From contig NC_090287.1 of NCBI RefSeq assembly GCF_037392515.1, positions 6,183,501 to 6,247,500 of the forward strand: 64,000 nt of DNA, given 5' to 3'. The notes under the pieces are model-generated. The model made no database searches and was not told the DNA's origin. It saw only the letters and a list, made by a program, of their open reading frames with translations. Source of the DNA: Haliotis asinina (Eukaryota; Mollusca; Gastropoda; Lepetellida; Haliotidae). Both the position numbers and the translations under genes were made by a program. Positions 37,145-49,027 of this stretch are shown here, one piece after another; within the stretch, counting starts at the first letter, position 1; the number at the start of each line of letters is the position of its first letter.

Positions 37145-37947
37145 ACAGGCAAACTGTAGCGCAAATGGGTTGCACAGCATAGATCGAGAGAATGACCAGT
37201 CTTCTTTCATGCGAGCGAAGCGAGCAAAGGTTGACAGCATACTTTCCTCGCTTCAGTTCGAAAAATATTTTTCATGTCAAAATAAAATATCGCTACTATC
37301 AAAAGTTTACACCTATTTCTTCACTTGGTTGTGCTCTCACGTTTTCAACCCCAATTACTCATGTGAAATATTTTATATTCAACATTTTAAGCGCAACTTG
37401 TGGTAGATCAGACCATTCTTCGCCTCCATTACCCCTTCCAGCGTCCGGTTCAAAGGAGTGAAGGAACAGGAGGGTATTATTCCACATGGAACACTTACAG
37501 TTACCTCCCCTGCTTCATTCGCTCATTACGCCATAAGTGTTTTTTATGTAGAATAAATGTGAAAATTCTAACAATAGCGACGACAGATAAGACAAATAAA
37601 CCCCAACAGGTTCATGATAAAATTAGGCAATATGGTATTCCTTTTCAATTTCTGCTTATTCTTGTTCCGTCACTCTGTTCAACTGGAAGTTGGCGCTTAA
37701 AAAATTGAATAAAACATATTTCACGTGAGTAATGTTAAACATGAGGTAGGAAATAGGAGAGCACAACTATGTGAGGAAATGGGAGTGTATCTTTGATGGT
37801 GGCAATATCTTATTATTAGATGAAAAATATTTTTCGATTCGAAGTGAGGAAAGTATGTTGCCAACCTTTGGTGGCTTCGCTTGCATATATGAAGACTGTC
37901 ATATTCTCTATGCTGCGCAACCCCATTTGCTCTACAGTTTGCCAGTG
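37145..37947. mobile_element. 803-bp MITE with long terminal inverted repeats
   Basis: Terminal arms of about 250 bp each (37145 to about 37405 and about 37690 to 37947) are imperfect reverse complements. Shared blocks include GGCAAACTGTAG, AGCAAATGGG, CAAAGGTTG and CGAAAAATATTTTTCAT. The element is flanked by an 8-bp direct repeat CATCAACC (37137-37144, 37948-37955), the target length used by hAT elements. There is no transposase. It lies in the convergent spacer between UNC79 and the SLC22 gene. Family assignment rests on target length only. Confidence 0.78.
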
Positions 37948-38381
37948 CATCAACCTAAATTACAGTATTCACAGTATTTTGGTGTGAGGAACCATAGCAT
38001 GTAAATAATAGACAGAATGTGGATGAATTTGTTATAATGTATACAGTCAAACATGAGGAATTTATTATACTTCCTCACAATGATGCTTCGGTATGTGTTA
38101 CGGGATGGTGAGGCAATGCAAGGTGTGTTGATTTTACAAGAGGTATATTTATACTATGTACCTTTAACAACTATTTACAGATGAGCTGGTTACTTTATAA
38201 GAAGAGTTTTGTATGTGTATATACAACTATATATGTTGATACAACTGTTGTTAGTATTTATTGTATAGCCTATTAAAACCAGTTGCTCCTTTGCCATACA
38301 CGTGTTTGGATTATTGACTGCAATATAAGCTTGACTTTTGGTGTATATGTTGTTTGGGTTACACTCTCTCAGTAAAGTATA

Positions 38382-38574
38382 CCCGTGAAGGTCTGGATTA
38401 GAATATTGACCTTCAGTAACCTAAGCTTATTGTAAGAGGCGACTAATGGGATCAGGTGGTCAGGCTCGGTGACATGTTTGCTGATCACTGGATTGTCTGG
38501 TGCAGACTATTATTTACAGACCACACCTAAATAGCTGGAATATTGCTGAGTGCTAAACTCACTCACTCTCAGCA
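38382..38574 (+). mobile_element. SINE, internally deleted copy
   Basis: Starts ACCCGTGAAGGTC, keeps GTAAGAGGCGACTAATGGGA, CTGATCACTGGATTGTCTGG and TAGCTGGAATATTGCTGAGT, and ends in TCACTCACTC. The middle is shortened relative to the copy at 32651. It lies downstream of the SLC22 stop codon, possibly in that gene's 3' UTR (opposite strand). Confidence 0.8.
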
Positions 38575-38755
38575 AAGTAATGATTCTGATATCTTTTAGG
38601 GTTGAGTCTAAATCTCGGATTCAAACCCATACTCAAAAATGAACCGTAATTGATTGGTCCAGACAACATGGATAATATTCATTTTTATGTGCATCAAATA
38701 GGTCTTGTGTTGCCAGGCAGCAGGCAATATATGGACAAGGCAGACTTCACATTCA

Positions 38756-41700
38756 CTAAGTGTTCGTTGGGGTGGTTTGGTTGCAATTCTCCACCTGTGA
38801 ACGTGAATATGCATCTTCAAGTGGTTTCTTGGCCGTTTCCTCCAACAGGAACGGAAGTCCAACGTTGGTCAGAATCAGGATCCCCATCACTGCATAAGGT
38901 ACAACCAGGCCATGCTCAGTCTGGGGAGAAAATCATCAGGGGATGATACACCAGTCCCCATGAACGGCTCCATACAACACCATGTAAATGGCTCTTCAGA
39001 ATAGAATTTGGTTGGAACCGTTGGTACCTTTGATTACAAGGAGCACGAACATTTCCTTCTTGAAGTCAGTATGACCAACACTTTAATAGGACAAGGTATT
39101 GTAAGGGAGCATGCACTATATTGGGGGCAAGAACACCCACCTTCAGGACTATATATAGGGCCAGACTCCTTTCCATCATGAGCATATTAGGGTAGCAAAA
39201 TCAGGATCACATTAAGGGCTAGGATACCTAACATCAGCACAATAAAGGGACATTTATATACGAGGCACATAAACTGTGCATACACAAATTTAAAATCTAA
39301 ATTTATCAAACCTGTGTAGACATATAAGGATTTAAAGTCGGTGATGAGTGACCTGTATCCGACATGCATGCACATGCCACGTTCCGTGACGTCAGTGGTT
39401 TTGTTCTTGAGACGTGCAATATGTTGTTGCACGTGCATTCCGGAGAGAGAAACAGAGCAAGTAAATGCCACACAATACTGGCACTTTGGAACGAGCCAAC
39501 CCCTGCCCTTGCGATCGTTAAAAAAATTAAACGGCTGTTGAAACAGATTGCATGCCGTGTCTAACTTCTGCACAACGTCATGAGGCCATTGGGATGATCA
39601 ATGGGGGAATGTCTCAAGGACAAGTGGCTGCGCATTTCAACTGCCACCGTAACAACATTTCTACACTGGTGAGACGCTACCAGAACACAAATGACGTCAT
39701 CGATCGGCCACGTTCTGGATGCCCACGTGTAACAACGCTAAGACAGGACAGGTGGATAAGGGTGACCCAACTTCGCCACAGGTTTCAGACTGCAGTGTTG
39801 ACTGTCCGGACCATTCCAGGATAGTGATGGACGTCAGCGTGTCTATAGACGCGTGAGAGAATGTTATGCACAGGCCTGTGTCTTGGAGAGGTGGTGGTTC
39901 CGTGATGATTTGTCGTGAAATAACACGCCAAAGAACTCCTTTGGTGATTGTTCAGGGCAGCTTAACTAGTGTTGGCTACAGGAATCAGGTTCTTCGACAA
40001 TTCCTTTTCTGCAACGCCATGGTTCTGGGTTAACATTCCAACAGGACAATGCCCGCCCTCATACGGCAAGGGTTTCTATGGATTTCTTGCAACACCACAA
40101 CGTTGACTTACTGCCTCGGCCTGCAAATTCATACAGAGCATAATTTGGGGCGAGATGGATCGACGTCTACGCCGTCTTCCTCATCCGCTAGATAACGTCC
40201 TTGACTTTGAAACAGAATTTGGCGTGACATCCCACAAGCCTTTATTGCACGTGTGATAGGCTCAATGCGTCGCCGATGCACTGCTGTTTCCAATGCCGAT
40301 GGTGGATACACCCGTTATTGAGCTTGTGACATGGTCGTTTGACCCCTGTCCCGCTTGTGGACTCGTGACGTCATTGTGATTGACTATTCAACTGAAACGT
40401 TTTATGGCCTCATGATTCCTCCATTAAAGTTTATAATTGTTATCGTGCTTATCAACTGGGATATTTTTTTGGACAACGCAGTTTCTTTATGTGACTAGTG
40501 TATGTACGACATGAGAACAAGCTATGGACAACGGTTTTCCCCTTTACCGAAATGGAGAAGAAATATCCACCATCAGGACCACAGAAGGAGCAGAGATACT
40601 CACCATCAGGACCACAGAAAGAGCAGAGATACTCACCATCAGGACCACAGAAGGAGCAGAGATACACCCCATCAGGACCATAGAAGGAGCAGAGATACTC
40701 ACCATCAGGACCACAGAAGGAGCAGAGATGCTCACCATCAGGACCACAGAAGGAGCAGAGATACTCACCATCAGGACCACAGAAGGAGCAGAGATACTCA
40801 CCATCAGGACCACAGAAGGAGCAGAGATACACCCCATCAGGACCACAGAAGGAGCAGAGATACACACCATCAGGACCACAGAAGGAGCAGAGATACTCAC
40901 CATCAGGACCACAGAAGGAGCAGAGATACTCACCATTATGACCACATAAGGAACAAGGCTACTCACCATCAGTACCATATATGGAGCAAGTATACTCCCC
41001 AGTCCAGCTGCTATGTTACATGCACTAAGACCAAGTGTCCTGAATGAAAAGAGAGATAACTCTATGGGTTTGACATTAAGCAAAGCAAGTGTGAGTGAGT
41101 CGGCACATGTATGGGTGTGTGAGTCAGTTAGTGAGTGCACAGTTTCCGAGTGTGTTTGTTGTCTAACTATCCAGACGATTTATCATGGCATTCTTGATTC
41201 AGCTGCATACGTAAAAGCTACACGGTATATAGTGTACAGCCCTGGCTTGTATAGGATCATCTGCATTCAAATGAAGTCTTGAAAGCCTGTGCAAAAAAGT
41301 AACGTGTCCGTCGGTTAGGTGAATTTGAGAATCTGTCAGTCCATGTTGAAAATAACCAGTCCCGAGTTAGGCAGGTATTTCGAACGCTGGTCGAGTCACA
41401 TCAGAATCGAAATCTCTCACTGAAAGTCAAAGCCTAACAGCCAGCACACAAAATCAGAGGTCTAAGCCACTCTGGAACTCATTGTTTTATTCATGTCTCA
41501 TTGTCTGGTCGCGTGTAGATGAGAGTGTGCTGACTGACCTGATAACTGTAGGGTAGTGTTCGGCAGTGAACACTTTCATGGCCGCCCAGGCAACCGTCAC
41601 CGACATCTGAGCAGTCAACGCCAGAGAAAAGTTGATTGTTGGCAAACCAGCAAGATCTGTTTAAACAACATTAACCTAAGTCAATATCTTTTCAGACAGA

Positions 41701-44700
41701 CTAGACCCATGTGCGAGTGACTCAATAGTTTTAAGCATTGCAATTCGTTGTGGTAAGACCCAGTGCTAGGATCCAACACTAGGTTCGCCCTTGCTGAGAC
41801 GACGTGTGTCACCAAAGTAGAATGTTTCTTCGACCTGCATCGGTTTGATTGCAATGGCATCTCGCACTACTTACAGCATGCAGTTACTTAAACACTTTTA
41901 TTATATTGTATGGCATATTTATACAAGTCTTGGAACTAGTATATGCTCAAGGCGCTGGGTTTTCCCCTCCATCACTGGATGTCAGTCAACGACAGATCGT
42001 ATCATCCATCTCAACTCTCTGGGTACGTACGACTCTTGCAGCCACTAGACACAAAGATTTATTGCGGCTTTCCAACCTTCTCGAGGTGCCCATTCACAGA
42101 TGGGTGGACTGAGACACAAAGTCACAGTACTTTGTCCCAGTTTACTGCACATTGCTGTGCGTTGACCCAATTTTAGTAAGATAGCCGATTGAACAAGGCG
42201 ACGCCAAAGGTCCAGCAGCCTCGGTTCCTTAAATGGGTACAATGTGCGAAGCCTATTTTTCAGTTGATATTGCAGTTGATAATACTCTCTGGCAACGGGT
42301 ACATTCACCAGGAAACGGTTGGTACACCGACAACAGGCTGACACACCGACAACAGGCTGGCACACCGACAACAGGCTGACTCACCGACAACAGGCTGACT
42401 CACCGGCAGCAGAGCAAGCAGCAACAGTGAAGCAGGCGACGGAACACAGCAGGTAGAAACAGAAACTTGTCCAGCGACGCCCGATCCTGCAACACGCATC
42501 ATATGGCTTTCTAATTTGTGAGAAGTGGGTCACATGATCACCTTGATCATGATATTTTATGTGCGCCGTCCGACATAATGCAAATGTTTGGATGGGGGAG
42601 CGTACCTGTCGTTTAAGTAAATGACGATTGGAATTCTGGGTAGGCCTGTAAGACCCGTAAGGGTGATGTTGAGGTAGACACTTCCGACCCAGGTCCGTGC
42701 GCCCAAAGACAACCCATAATACATCACACTGGAAATGAACCTGCGAAGATAATCCCATGTTACATTATGCATTTAAAACCCCTCTTCTAGTATATTCTTG
42801 GTCATTTAATATGACTGTATCTGAAAATTAAGTAGCGTAGGGCCTCGACCCTTATCTACGAGGCTGTCAGGAGAGAGAGAGAGAGAGAGAGAGGAGTGTG
42901 AGTGAGTGAGTGAATGAGAGTGGTTTTACGACGCCTTTAGCAACAGTCCATCAATAGCACAGTGGAGGACTCCGGAAACTGGCTTCACACTTTGAACACA
43001 TGTCGGGAATCAGACCCAGCATGAGGACAGAACGCTTTAAGCACCAGCCTACCTCAATGCTCCATTTTAGTTAGATAATGCTGTTGTATTAGTGACCAGT
43101 GAATTTCATTGATAAATCTGTTTTTCTTTTCTATCGCGACGCAGAAACAGAATAGCAATGTGCAAGTTGGCGAATATTAGAATATTATTTTATACTTAAT
43201 TGGGGCCAGCTCAGTTGTCACTTGTACCCTGAAATATCTCCATCATGTATATTTATAGCTTCCTGTCATGAATTAGTGAGTGCAACATTGCTTAACGACC
43301 ATACAAGCCGTTCATACAAGTGTTCAACTGCAAAATACTTGAAGTATTCTTGTGATAGTGACAGCAAGGCAAAGAAAACCAAACAAATTCAATAAGCATG
43401 CCACTTGACGGGGCTCCATACAGATTCCTACCACATTGCATGAAACACGGCAGCAGTTTTGATCTTCTCCTTAGAGTTAAAGAGGTGAATAAACGTATAT
43501 TTCTTCTGCAGGGCGAGCAAAGTCTGCTCATGTTCTGCTATCATTTGTAGCTGGCTCAGGTCCGGGGTTTGGATCTGGTTCATCTTTATAATCCTGTTGA
43601 TTGACCTCTTCGCGTCATGAACACGACCGCGGGATAACTGCCACCGAATACTTTCTGGAAAGAGTCTACAATGATAAAGCAATTTATTTTGTGTACCTTT
43701 TCAACCTTAATACAGGAGGGAAATGTGCGCTTGTTGGCTAACGCATCTGTCAGTAAATTCCCAGTATTAGCATCTCCCGTCAAATCTAGCTCAGGACCAG
43801 ACATGTCCTGACAATCACCCCGTGTCGTATCACGATATCAAACACGACCATAAGCTCCATCAGGTCACTTCAAGAGACCAACTCTAACCCAAATTATAGA
43901 CAAGGATAGGACAACGTTTGGAAGGGGCAACATTTAACAAGTTCCAAAACCGTAAGCTGAAAAACAATCGAGCTATTTAAATCGAGTTACATAGCTATTT
44001 TCCACTTTACCGTTTCCTTATCTACATAGTGATCTAACGACACAAGGGCACTTGGAGAACCTTTAGGACTCGATGGACAACAGTTTTTATATTTTCATTT
44101 CCAAAATTTGATCCCAGACGTGAAACCTGCACCTGTCCCCTGTCCACACGTGAATGAAAGCATGGACCTATTCTAAGGGGGTTAAAGGTGAATAAAAACA
44201 TTTTGTTTGTACATATATACTATCTCCAAAAGGAAACGCATACGCGATTTGTATTTTTAAAAATCTATTAATTACCTATTGTGTTCACTTAATCGTCAAA
44301 ATATGAAATAAAAGTGTTGATAACATACTTTTACACAATTGCACAAGTAAACAATCGATTTAACCAGAAAATGTTTATTTTGATGTAATTTCTGACAAGG
44401 ATTAGAAAGGCATCGCCACAACGCAACGGAAATCACCTTCTATTCGAAACTTTGCAGCAAAGAGCATTCACTGTCTGGCAGTAAAAATTCAGATTACGTT
44501 CAGAATTTGGCATTCATTGTGGAGGAGTTTTAAAGTCAAATCACTACGTCACGTATTGTCTCTGCGACGCGGAACATCGCCATTGAAAGAATACATGCTG
44601 AAGATTACCAATCTTCTGTTGCCATGCGTCTAAATGTTAGTCTGAGCAAGATATCATTGACTGCAGCTCAAACCAAACAGGCATAACAAATGGCCGTTGC

Positions 44701-46412
44701 CCCATACAGGCAGACCTCGAGTTACCACTGCAGCCTAAGATCGGTACATCCGGGTACTACATTTGGGTGATCGTACTGCCACGGATGAGACCACAGCAAT
44801 CAAGGTGCCTGGGCTTAAGAGGACATCCGGTCAATCTTTACTGAACAGGCTGAAAGAGACTGGAATCCCGACGTCGGGGTCGTGCTCCGTCGTCACCATC
44901 GCGCTCATCATCTTCTTTATCCAAAAGTATTCACTTGGTAGTAAAGACATTACCTTCTTCAAAGCTGGTGTACAATTTCATGCACTAAGGTCCATTTGTG
45001 GACGACTTATACATGTTTGAAAATGCAAAATTTCGCAACAGATTCTCGTCTATGCGTTTCTTATTTGGATAGTATATGTTTCTTACACAAATAATAGATA
45101 GCAAAAACTTATATCTATGTTGCTGAAACATTATTTCACTAACGGTTAAAAGACAATTACTTTTAAGAATGTTTTGGGGACACTGGAATCTTTTTTTAAA
45201 AAATGTCAACACCCACCCCTAGTATATCACAAGGCAGGTCCCAACAAAGAGAATACCTGTATGTGAGTAGAATCGGGGCCTCTATAGCCGCAATGAAGAA
45301 ACAGAAATGCCTAACATCGTGAATAATCCAAGCGACGAAACCAAATAAAACAAGCCCGAGCGTCCAGAATGGGAAGGCACCAACAGTCGTCCGCCATCTT
45401 GCTCGGACGAACTCAACAGACTGGGGATAACAGGTGACGAGGTATCCTCCACAGGCGATGCCGATGAAGAAGGAGCAGACAGTGAACATCTGCCATGATG
45501 TCGCAAAACCCGCGACGGTGCAGAAGACGGTGAGTATGAGGAGACACAGGTAGAGGGCAACCTTGCGTCCAAATGCATCTGAGATCTGACCAGACACAAT
45601 GGCACCCACCAGGTTGCCGGCCATCTGTATTGACGTCATTGTGGCGGTGACGGCCTCGCTGTCGCAGATGAGGTTCCACTAGTCAACAGATTGCAGAAAA
45701 GATGAGGTCTGGATAAGACAGTAATTGTCCCGTGGTACATCTTCTTCAAACTGTATATTACTGAGAGAGTTCGAAACTTTATTTGTATGCAGTGTAACGC
45801 CATTCAGCAAGATTCCAGCTAAATAACAACGGACTGAAATTAATAGAGTATGGATCAGAAAATCCAGGGATCACTGTTATTGCTCTGTATTGTTCAGTTA
45901 GGATGATGAACATCAACTGATCACTTGATTCCTTCTATTCTGATACTGCGAGAGCCATGACATATTAGAGAACTTTCCCTTATTTGGGTGTATGTGAGCA
46001 AACAAAATCTTTTCGTTACACGTATCATTACAGGAATCGTAAAGGAAAACGGAAGCTTTATGTCAGATGAAAAAACCCATACAATGTCATTCTCTGGCTC
46101 TGAGAGAACGAAAACACACTTCACCTCGCTGACTACCGTTGCCATCTGCGGGTCGAAATACGGATAGTCACAAGTAGTCTGGTTGGCAGGACAATATTGG
46201 TAGGTTTCGTTGGTGCAGTCGAAACATCCCGTTGTTGCGTTGAAGGCGCCCGGACACCACCAATCTGGCACTTTGGCAAAAACGGACATCATAAGCGTTG
46301 CCCAGGCTACGGGTATTTCCTGCATTTGGAGCATTAGTATCAGGACGACTTGGAACCGACCTGGGTTTCCAAGCTGCTCAATCAGATCCTCAAGTGAATG
46401 TACAGCGCTCAT
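38756..46412 (-). CDS. SLC22-like organic ion transporter, 8 coding exons, 505 residues
   Basis: A 12-helix major facilitator protein of the SLC22 (organic cation/anion/carnitine) family, expected in the plasma membrane. Exons in order: 46412-46125, 45678-45257, 43665-43432, 42740-42606, 42486-42404, 41656-41539, 41039-40967, 38920-38756, all phase-consistent. Family marks: LEDLIEQLGNPGRFQ at the start; an extracellular loop with five cysteines and three N-glycosylation sites; GQISDAFGRK between helices 2 and 3; SVEFVRARWRTTVG; PESIRWQLSRGR; VMYYGLSL; NDRIGRRWT; TAEHYPTVIR; ILAPYMVLM; LEETAKKPLEDA. The length is slightly below the usual 530-560. The ATG at 46412 directly follows a TTTTGCAG acceptor-like site, so an upstream non-coding exon is likely. 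The stop at 38756 assumes no further splice after CACAG (38793). The substrate cannot be told. Confidence 0.9.
39552..40322 (+). pseudogene. Decayed Tc1-like transposase in SLC22 intron 7
   Basis: Starts MPCLTSAQRHEAIGMINGGM, a helix-turn-helix like Tc1 proteins, then RPRSGCPRVTT and RWIRVTQLRHRF. After about residue 88 the frame is broken, but GGSVMIC, QQDNARPHTARVSMDFLQHH and IWGEMDRRLRRLPHPLDNV show the DDE catalytic domain in the right order. Several stops and frameshifts make it inactive. Terminal inverted repeats were not identified with confidence. It lies opposite in direction to the host gene. Confidence 0.88.
40567..40966 (-). repeat. 33-bp minisatellite copied from the end of SLC22 exon 7
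   Basis: Twelve units of exactly 33 bp (boundaries every 33 from 40569 to 40965). On the minus strand the unit starts GTGAGTATCTCTGCTCCTTC and ends CTGATG. It aligns over its whole length with the last 33 bases of the exon (GGGAGTATACTTGCTCCATA onward, ending CTGATG), so it is an exon-end duplication. Most units keep GTGAGT or GTGAGC at the boundary. Because 33 is a multiple of three, long open frames appear on both strands; those on the plus strand are not genes. Confidence 0.94.
42323..42404 (-). repeat. 19-bp tandem repeat at the SLC22 exon 5 donor
   Basis: Four units of 19 bp (marker CACCGACAACAGGCTG at 42325, 42344, 42363, 42382) follow the exon 5 donor. On the minus strand the unit reads GGTGAGTCAGCCTGTTGTC; the two copies nearest the exon keep GTGAGT, the outer two have GTGTGC/GTGTGT. 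The unit is not a multiple of three. Confidence 0.88.
42880..43066 (-). mobile_element. tRNA-derived SINE in SLC22 intron 3
   Basis: On the minus strand the sequence starts near GAGGTAGGCTGGTGCTTAAA (A-box-like), carries GGGTCTGATTCCCGACATGT (B-box-like), and ends in CACTCACTCAC at 42897. It is preceded on the plus strand by a GA dinucleotide run. Same family as 5185 and 6118, diverged. Confidence 0.65.
44600..44880 (+). pseudogene. Tc1-like transposase fragment in SLC22 intron 2
   Basis: In broken frames the sequence reads like the Tc1 DNA-binding region: GRPRVTTAA, then DRYI, HLGDRTATDETTAIKVPGLK and SLLNRLKETGI. Only the N-terminal third is present. Upstream 44220-44560 is AT-rich and may be part of the same element. 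Stops interrupt the frame. Confidence 0.7.
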
Positions 46413-46899
46413 CTGCAAAAACACACAACAAAATACTCATTTCTGACCTAGACTTTGGGGTAACGCTTTAAGAATAACAGATGGGACAAAACGCATGTCA
46501 TTACACGATTCTAACTGGATTATTATCAAATAGCGATACGTTCAGCGTGTTTACGAGTAGTTGAGCATAACACTTGTTCCTGTGGTCTAACACTGGAATA
46601 TGTTGTAACGGAAAAACTACATGCCGGGAACCATGATTTATGTATTAGAGTCAAGGTTAGCTAGTTTGTTAGAAACAGCAGGAGCGCGTAAACTAATCTG
46701 ATCGTTCCCTTCTAGTCTCTAGGTATTTCTTAAATGGTTCAGTCTTCCTCGTCTCTGGCTGGTCACCGACCATTCTGAACACAGCATGTCCACAAGAGTA
46801 GTATGTTAAGTGGGTAAGGTTGAGGTAGTATACCCTCTAAGTGTCTGGGTAACACCCTACTTCAAATAATTCCAATCAGTCATCGTATTCGTTGTAGTG

Positions 46900-47400
46900 G
46901 AAACTGTCGCCATCCTTGGTGCAAATCTGCTAATACATGCAGATATTAGAACAGGTGGTACACATGCTTGCATGTGTCACCGTATGAAATCTCAACTCTG
47001 CTCCAAGGGGTTCTGGTGGAGCCATGGGGAGAGGGGAGAGTGTCACTGCATTATTCTGAATGGAGGCTGTCACTGTGGCAGAACGGTGTTGCCTAGCGTT
47101 GTCATACATAGATATAGGTCGTAGCAAGAGTATGATTATCAGCACGGCTGACAAGATCCAGCACTTCCTGGACACACTGACCACCTGTTCCAATTACCTC
47201 ATCTGTTATATGAACACGGAATCGTCTTTCATCAGACCATTTGGCAAGGCATCATATTACATCGATACTATGGCAAACCCCAATGCAAGCAGGCGTGCTT
47301 GTTGGTGATTATCCCTCAATAGAGGTCCTTTCAAGGGCCAAAATTTTGCATACCAAGCATTTTGCATGCCATCTCTGGCCATCTGATCATCCTCTTCGTA
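46900..47400 (-). pseudogene. Tc1-like transposase fragment upstream of the SLC22 gene
   Basis: On the minus strand the stretch MYDNARQHRSATVTASIQNN then AVTLSPLP (around 47110-47020) matches the second catalytic aspartate region (DNARPH...) and following helix of Tc1 transposases. The preceding 47390-47120 has the sense of the same family in broken frames. It differs in sequence from the copies at 39552 and 44600, so they are separate insertions. Confidence 0.65.
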
Positions 47401-47607
47401 CCGTAGTCAGGTAAATAAAAGATTGAACATTGTAACCTATTCAGATTAAATATCAACATGTGGTACTTGCACAAACTGCACTTGTGAAATTAGTGGGTTT
47501 CCTTCTGGGCACGCTCCACAGTGTGTGTTTGGAAGACATTCTACATCAAGTAAACTTGCAGTAATTCCTCAAATCATGATCACACGATGCCATGTAGAAA
47601 GTGGTCA

Positions 47608-47666
47608 AATGCAACATATGTCATATACTAAGAAAGTGAAATCCCAAATATGACATATGTTGCATT
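47608..47666. repeat. Perfect 19-bp inverted repeat with 21-nt loop
   Basis: Arms AATGCAACATATGTCATAT (47608-47626) and its exact reverse complement (47648-47666). A direct repeat ATTCCTCAAATCA lies just before the left arm (about 47563) and just after the right arm (about 47664), so the hairpin may be a small insertion. No known gene is attached. Confidence 0.8.
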
Positions 47667-47939
47667 CCTCAAATCAGTCAACGTATTTAGATGTGCACCT
47701 TTTTCCAGGTGCATATTTGTGAATTATTTTACCAATACAACAATGTTCTACAATGTATGCATCCAGTCTATTGTACCATATGCTTGGTCATTATTGTAAT
47801 GCTCTGTGTATTATCATATAGATGGACGTGTAATAGCACCAGATATATTCAACAATTTACTAACGTCACAAATCAATCCAAAGGTATCACTATGGCAGTA
47901 CAAATTGTGTGGCATTACACATACATACATGTAGTTGAT

Positions 47940-49020
47940 TAAGCACCCCTATTTCCATATTATGTTTATTCTTATTTTTCGCTATAAAGTGTGTTATTTG
48001 GCACTTTCACCTACAACAAGAAAATCACCAGTCTATATCAGCAAACACACTTACAGAGATGCAAAGGCTCATCTCAATGCGTTGCTTCACAACCTCAGCA
48101 TAGCTAAATCTATGGCAGTAGATAACATGGCAGTAACTCAGGAACTGAATAAGGATAGTCTTGATATCAAAACCAAATGACGTTCATTTCAGGTTGATAT
48201 TTCATATCCATAGGGCCCACCCATATATTCAAACTGTGTGACTCCCAGAACAACAAGTCTCACAAATCCCTCATCCATGTCAATAGACTGAAACGTTACT
48301 ACCCTTCCCAAACCCAACCTTCTGATGATCCCGTTGACTGTCCCAACTTCCAGGAGACACATGATGACAAAATGTTCCAGCCTGTCAGTTTTCAACCACC
48401 CATACTACAGCCCAAAGAAATGGTGTTGACAGTCTCCGAATATCGGTTCTTTTCTTTTCTGTCATAACTGTCAATTGGCCCAATTTCACCCAACAAACAA
48501 ACTTACTCACCGCTCATATACTGTCCCAAACTCTTTTCGCTTATCTTTTCTGCCCACGAATGCAACGCCTATGTAGCCAGTCTTTCGCTGCCTATAGTCA
48601 ACTATGTCACCACGGCTATATAAGCATTGTCGACCCCACTGCTGTCATGTGACCATATTTGTATTTTTTGTGCAGTCCACTGAGATTGTCAGACGGTACT
48701 CAATACATTTCCATTCAATCCATGTCCGTCTGCTCCCTGCAAACTCGTCTGTATTATTGTATATTGTATTCTCTGCGGTATATTGTTGTCGAATACCTTT
48801 CATCTGTGTTACTTGCTATGTCTGACTCTCCTCACTTCTGAGGAAAAAGCTCCACGGCGCCCAGGGGTATTGTCACATTGTTAAAATTCCTTTATTTTAG
48901 TTTGAATAGTTCCACATTTTCATATTATTGTAATAGTTTTGGCTATAAACTGTTTTATTTGCCACTTTTACCTACAACTAGAAAGTCATGTCTGTGTCTG
49001 CAAATGCACTCGACATCAGA
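47940..49020. other. Intergenic stretch with two related segments, no gene seen
   Basis: 47985-48055 and 48940-49010 share the order TTATTTGGCACTTTCACCTA, AAAATCACCAGTC/GAAAGTCATGTC and CAGCAAACAC-like blocks, a diverged repeat of unknown type. I see no coding exon between them. Confidence 0.45.
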
Positions 49021-49027
49021 CAAAACA

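Noticed and set aside
40452-40865. Minus-strand frame with CSFCGPDGEYL repeats, looking like a Cys-rich repeat protein
   Set aside because: Same minisatellite read in another frame; the SLC22 exon frame is the one with homology.
40502-41047. Long plus-strand open frames (181 and 141 codons) with DHRRSRDTHHQ-type or RTTEGAEILTI-type repeats
   Set aside because: They are by-products of the 33-bp minisatellite, whose unit is a multiple of three and lacks stops in most frames. The array derives from the minus-strand SLC22 exon 7.
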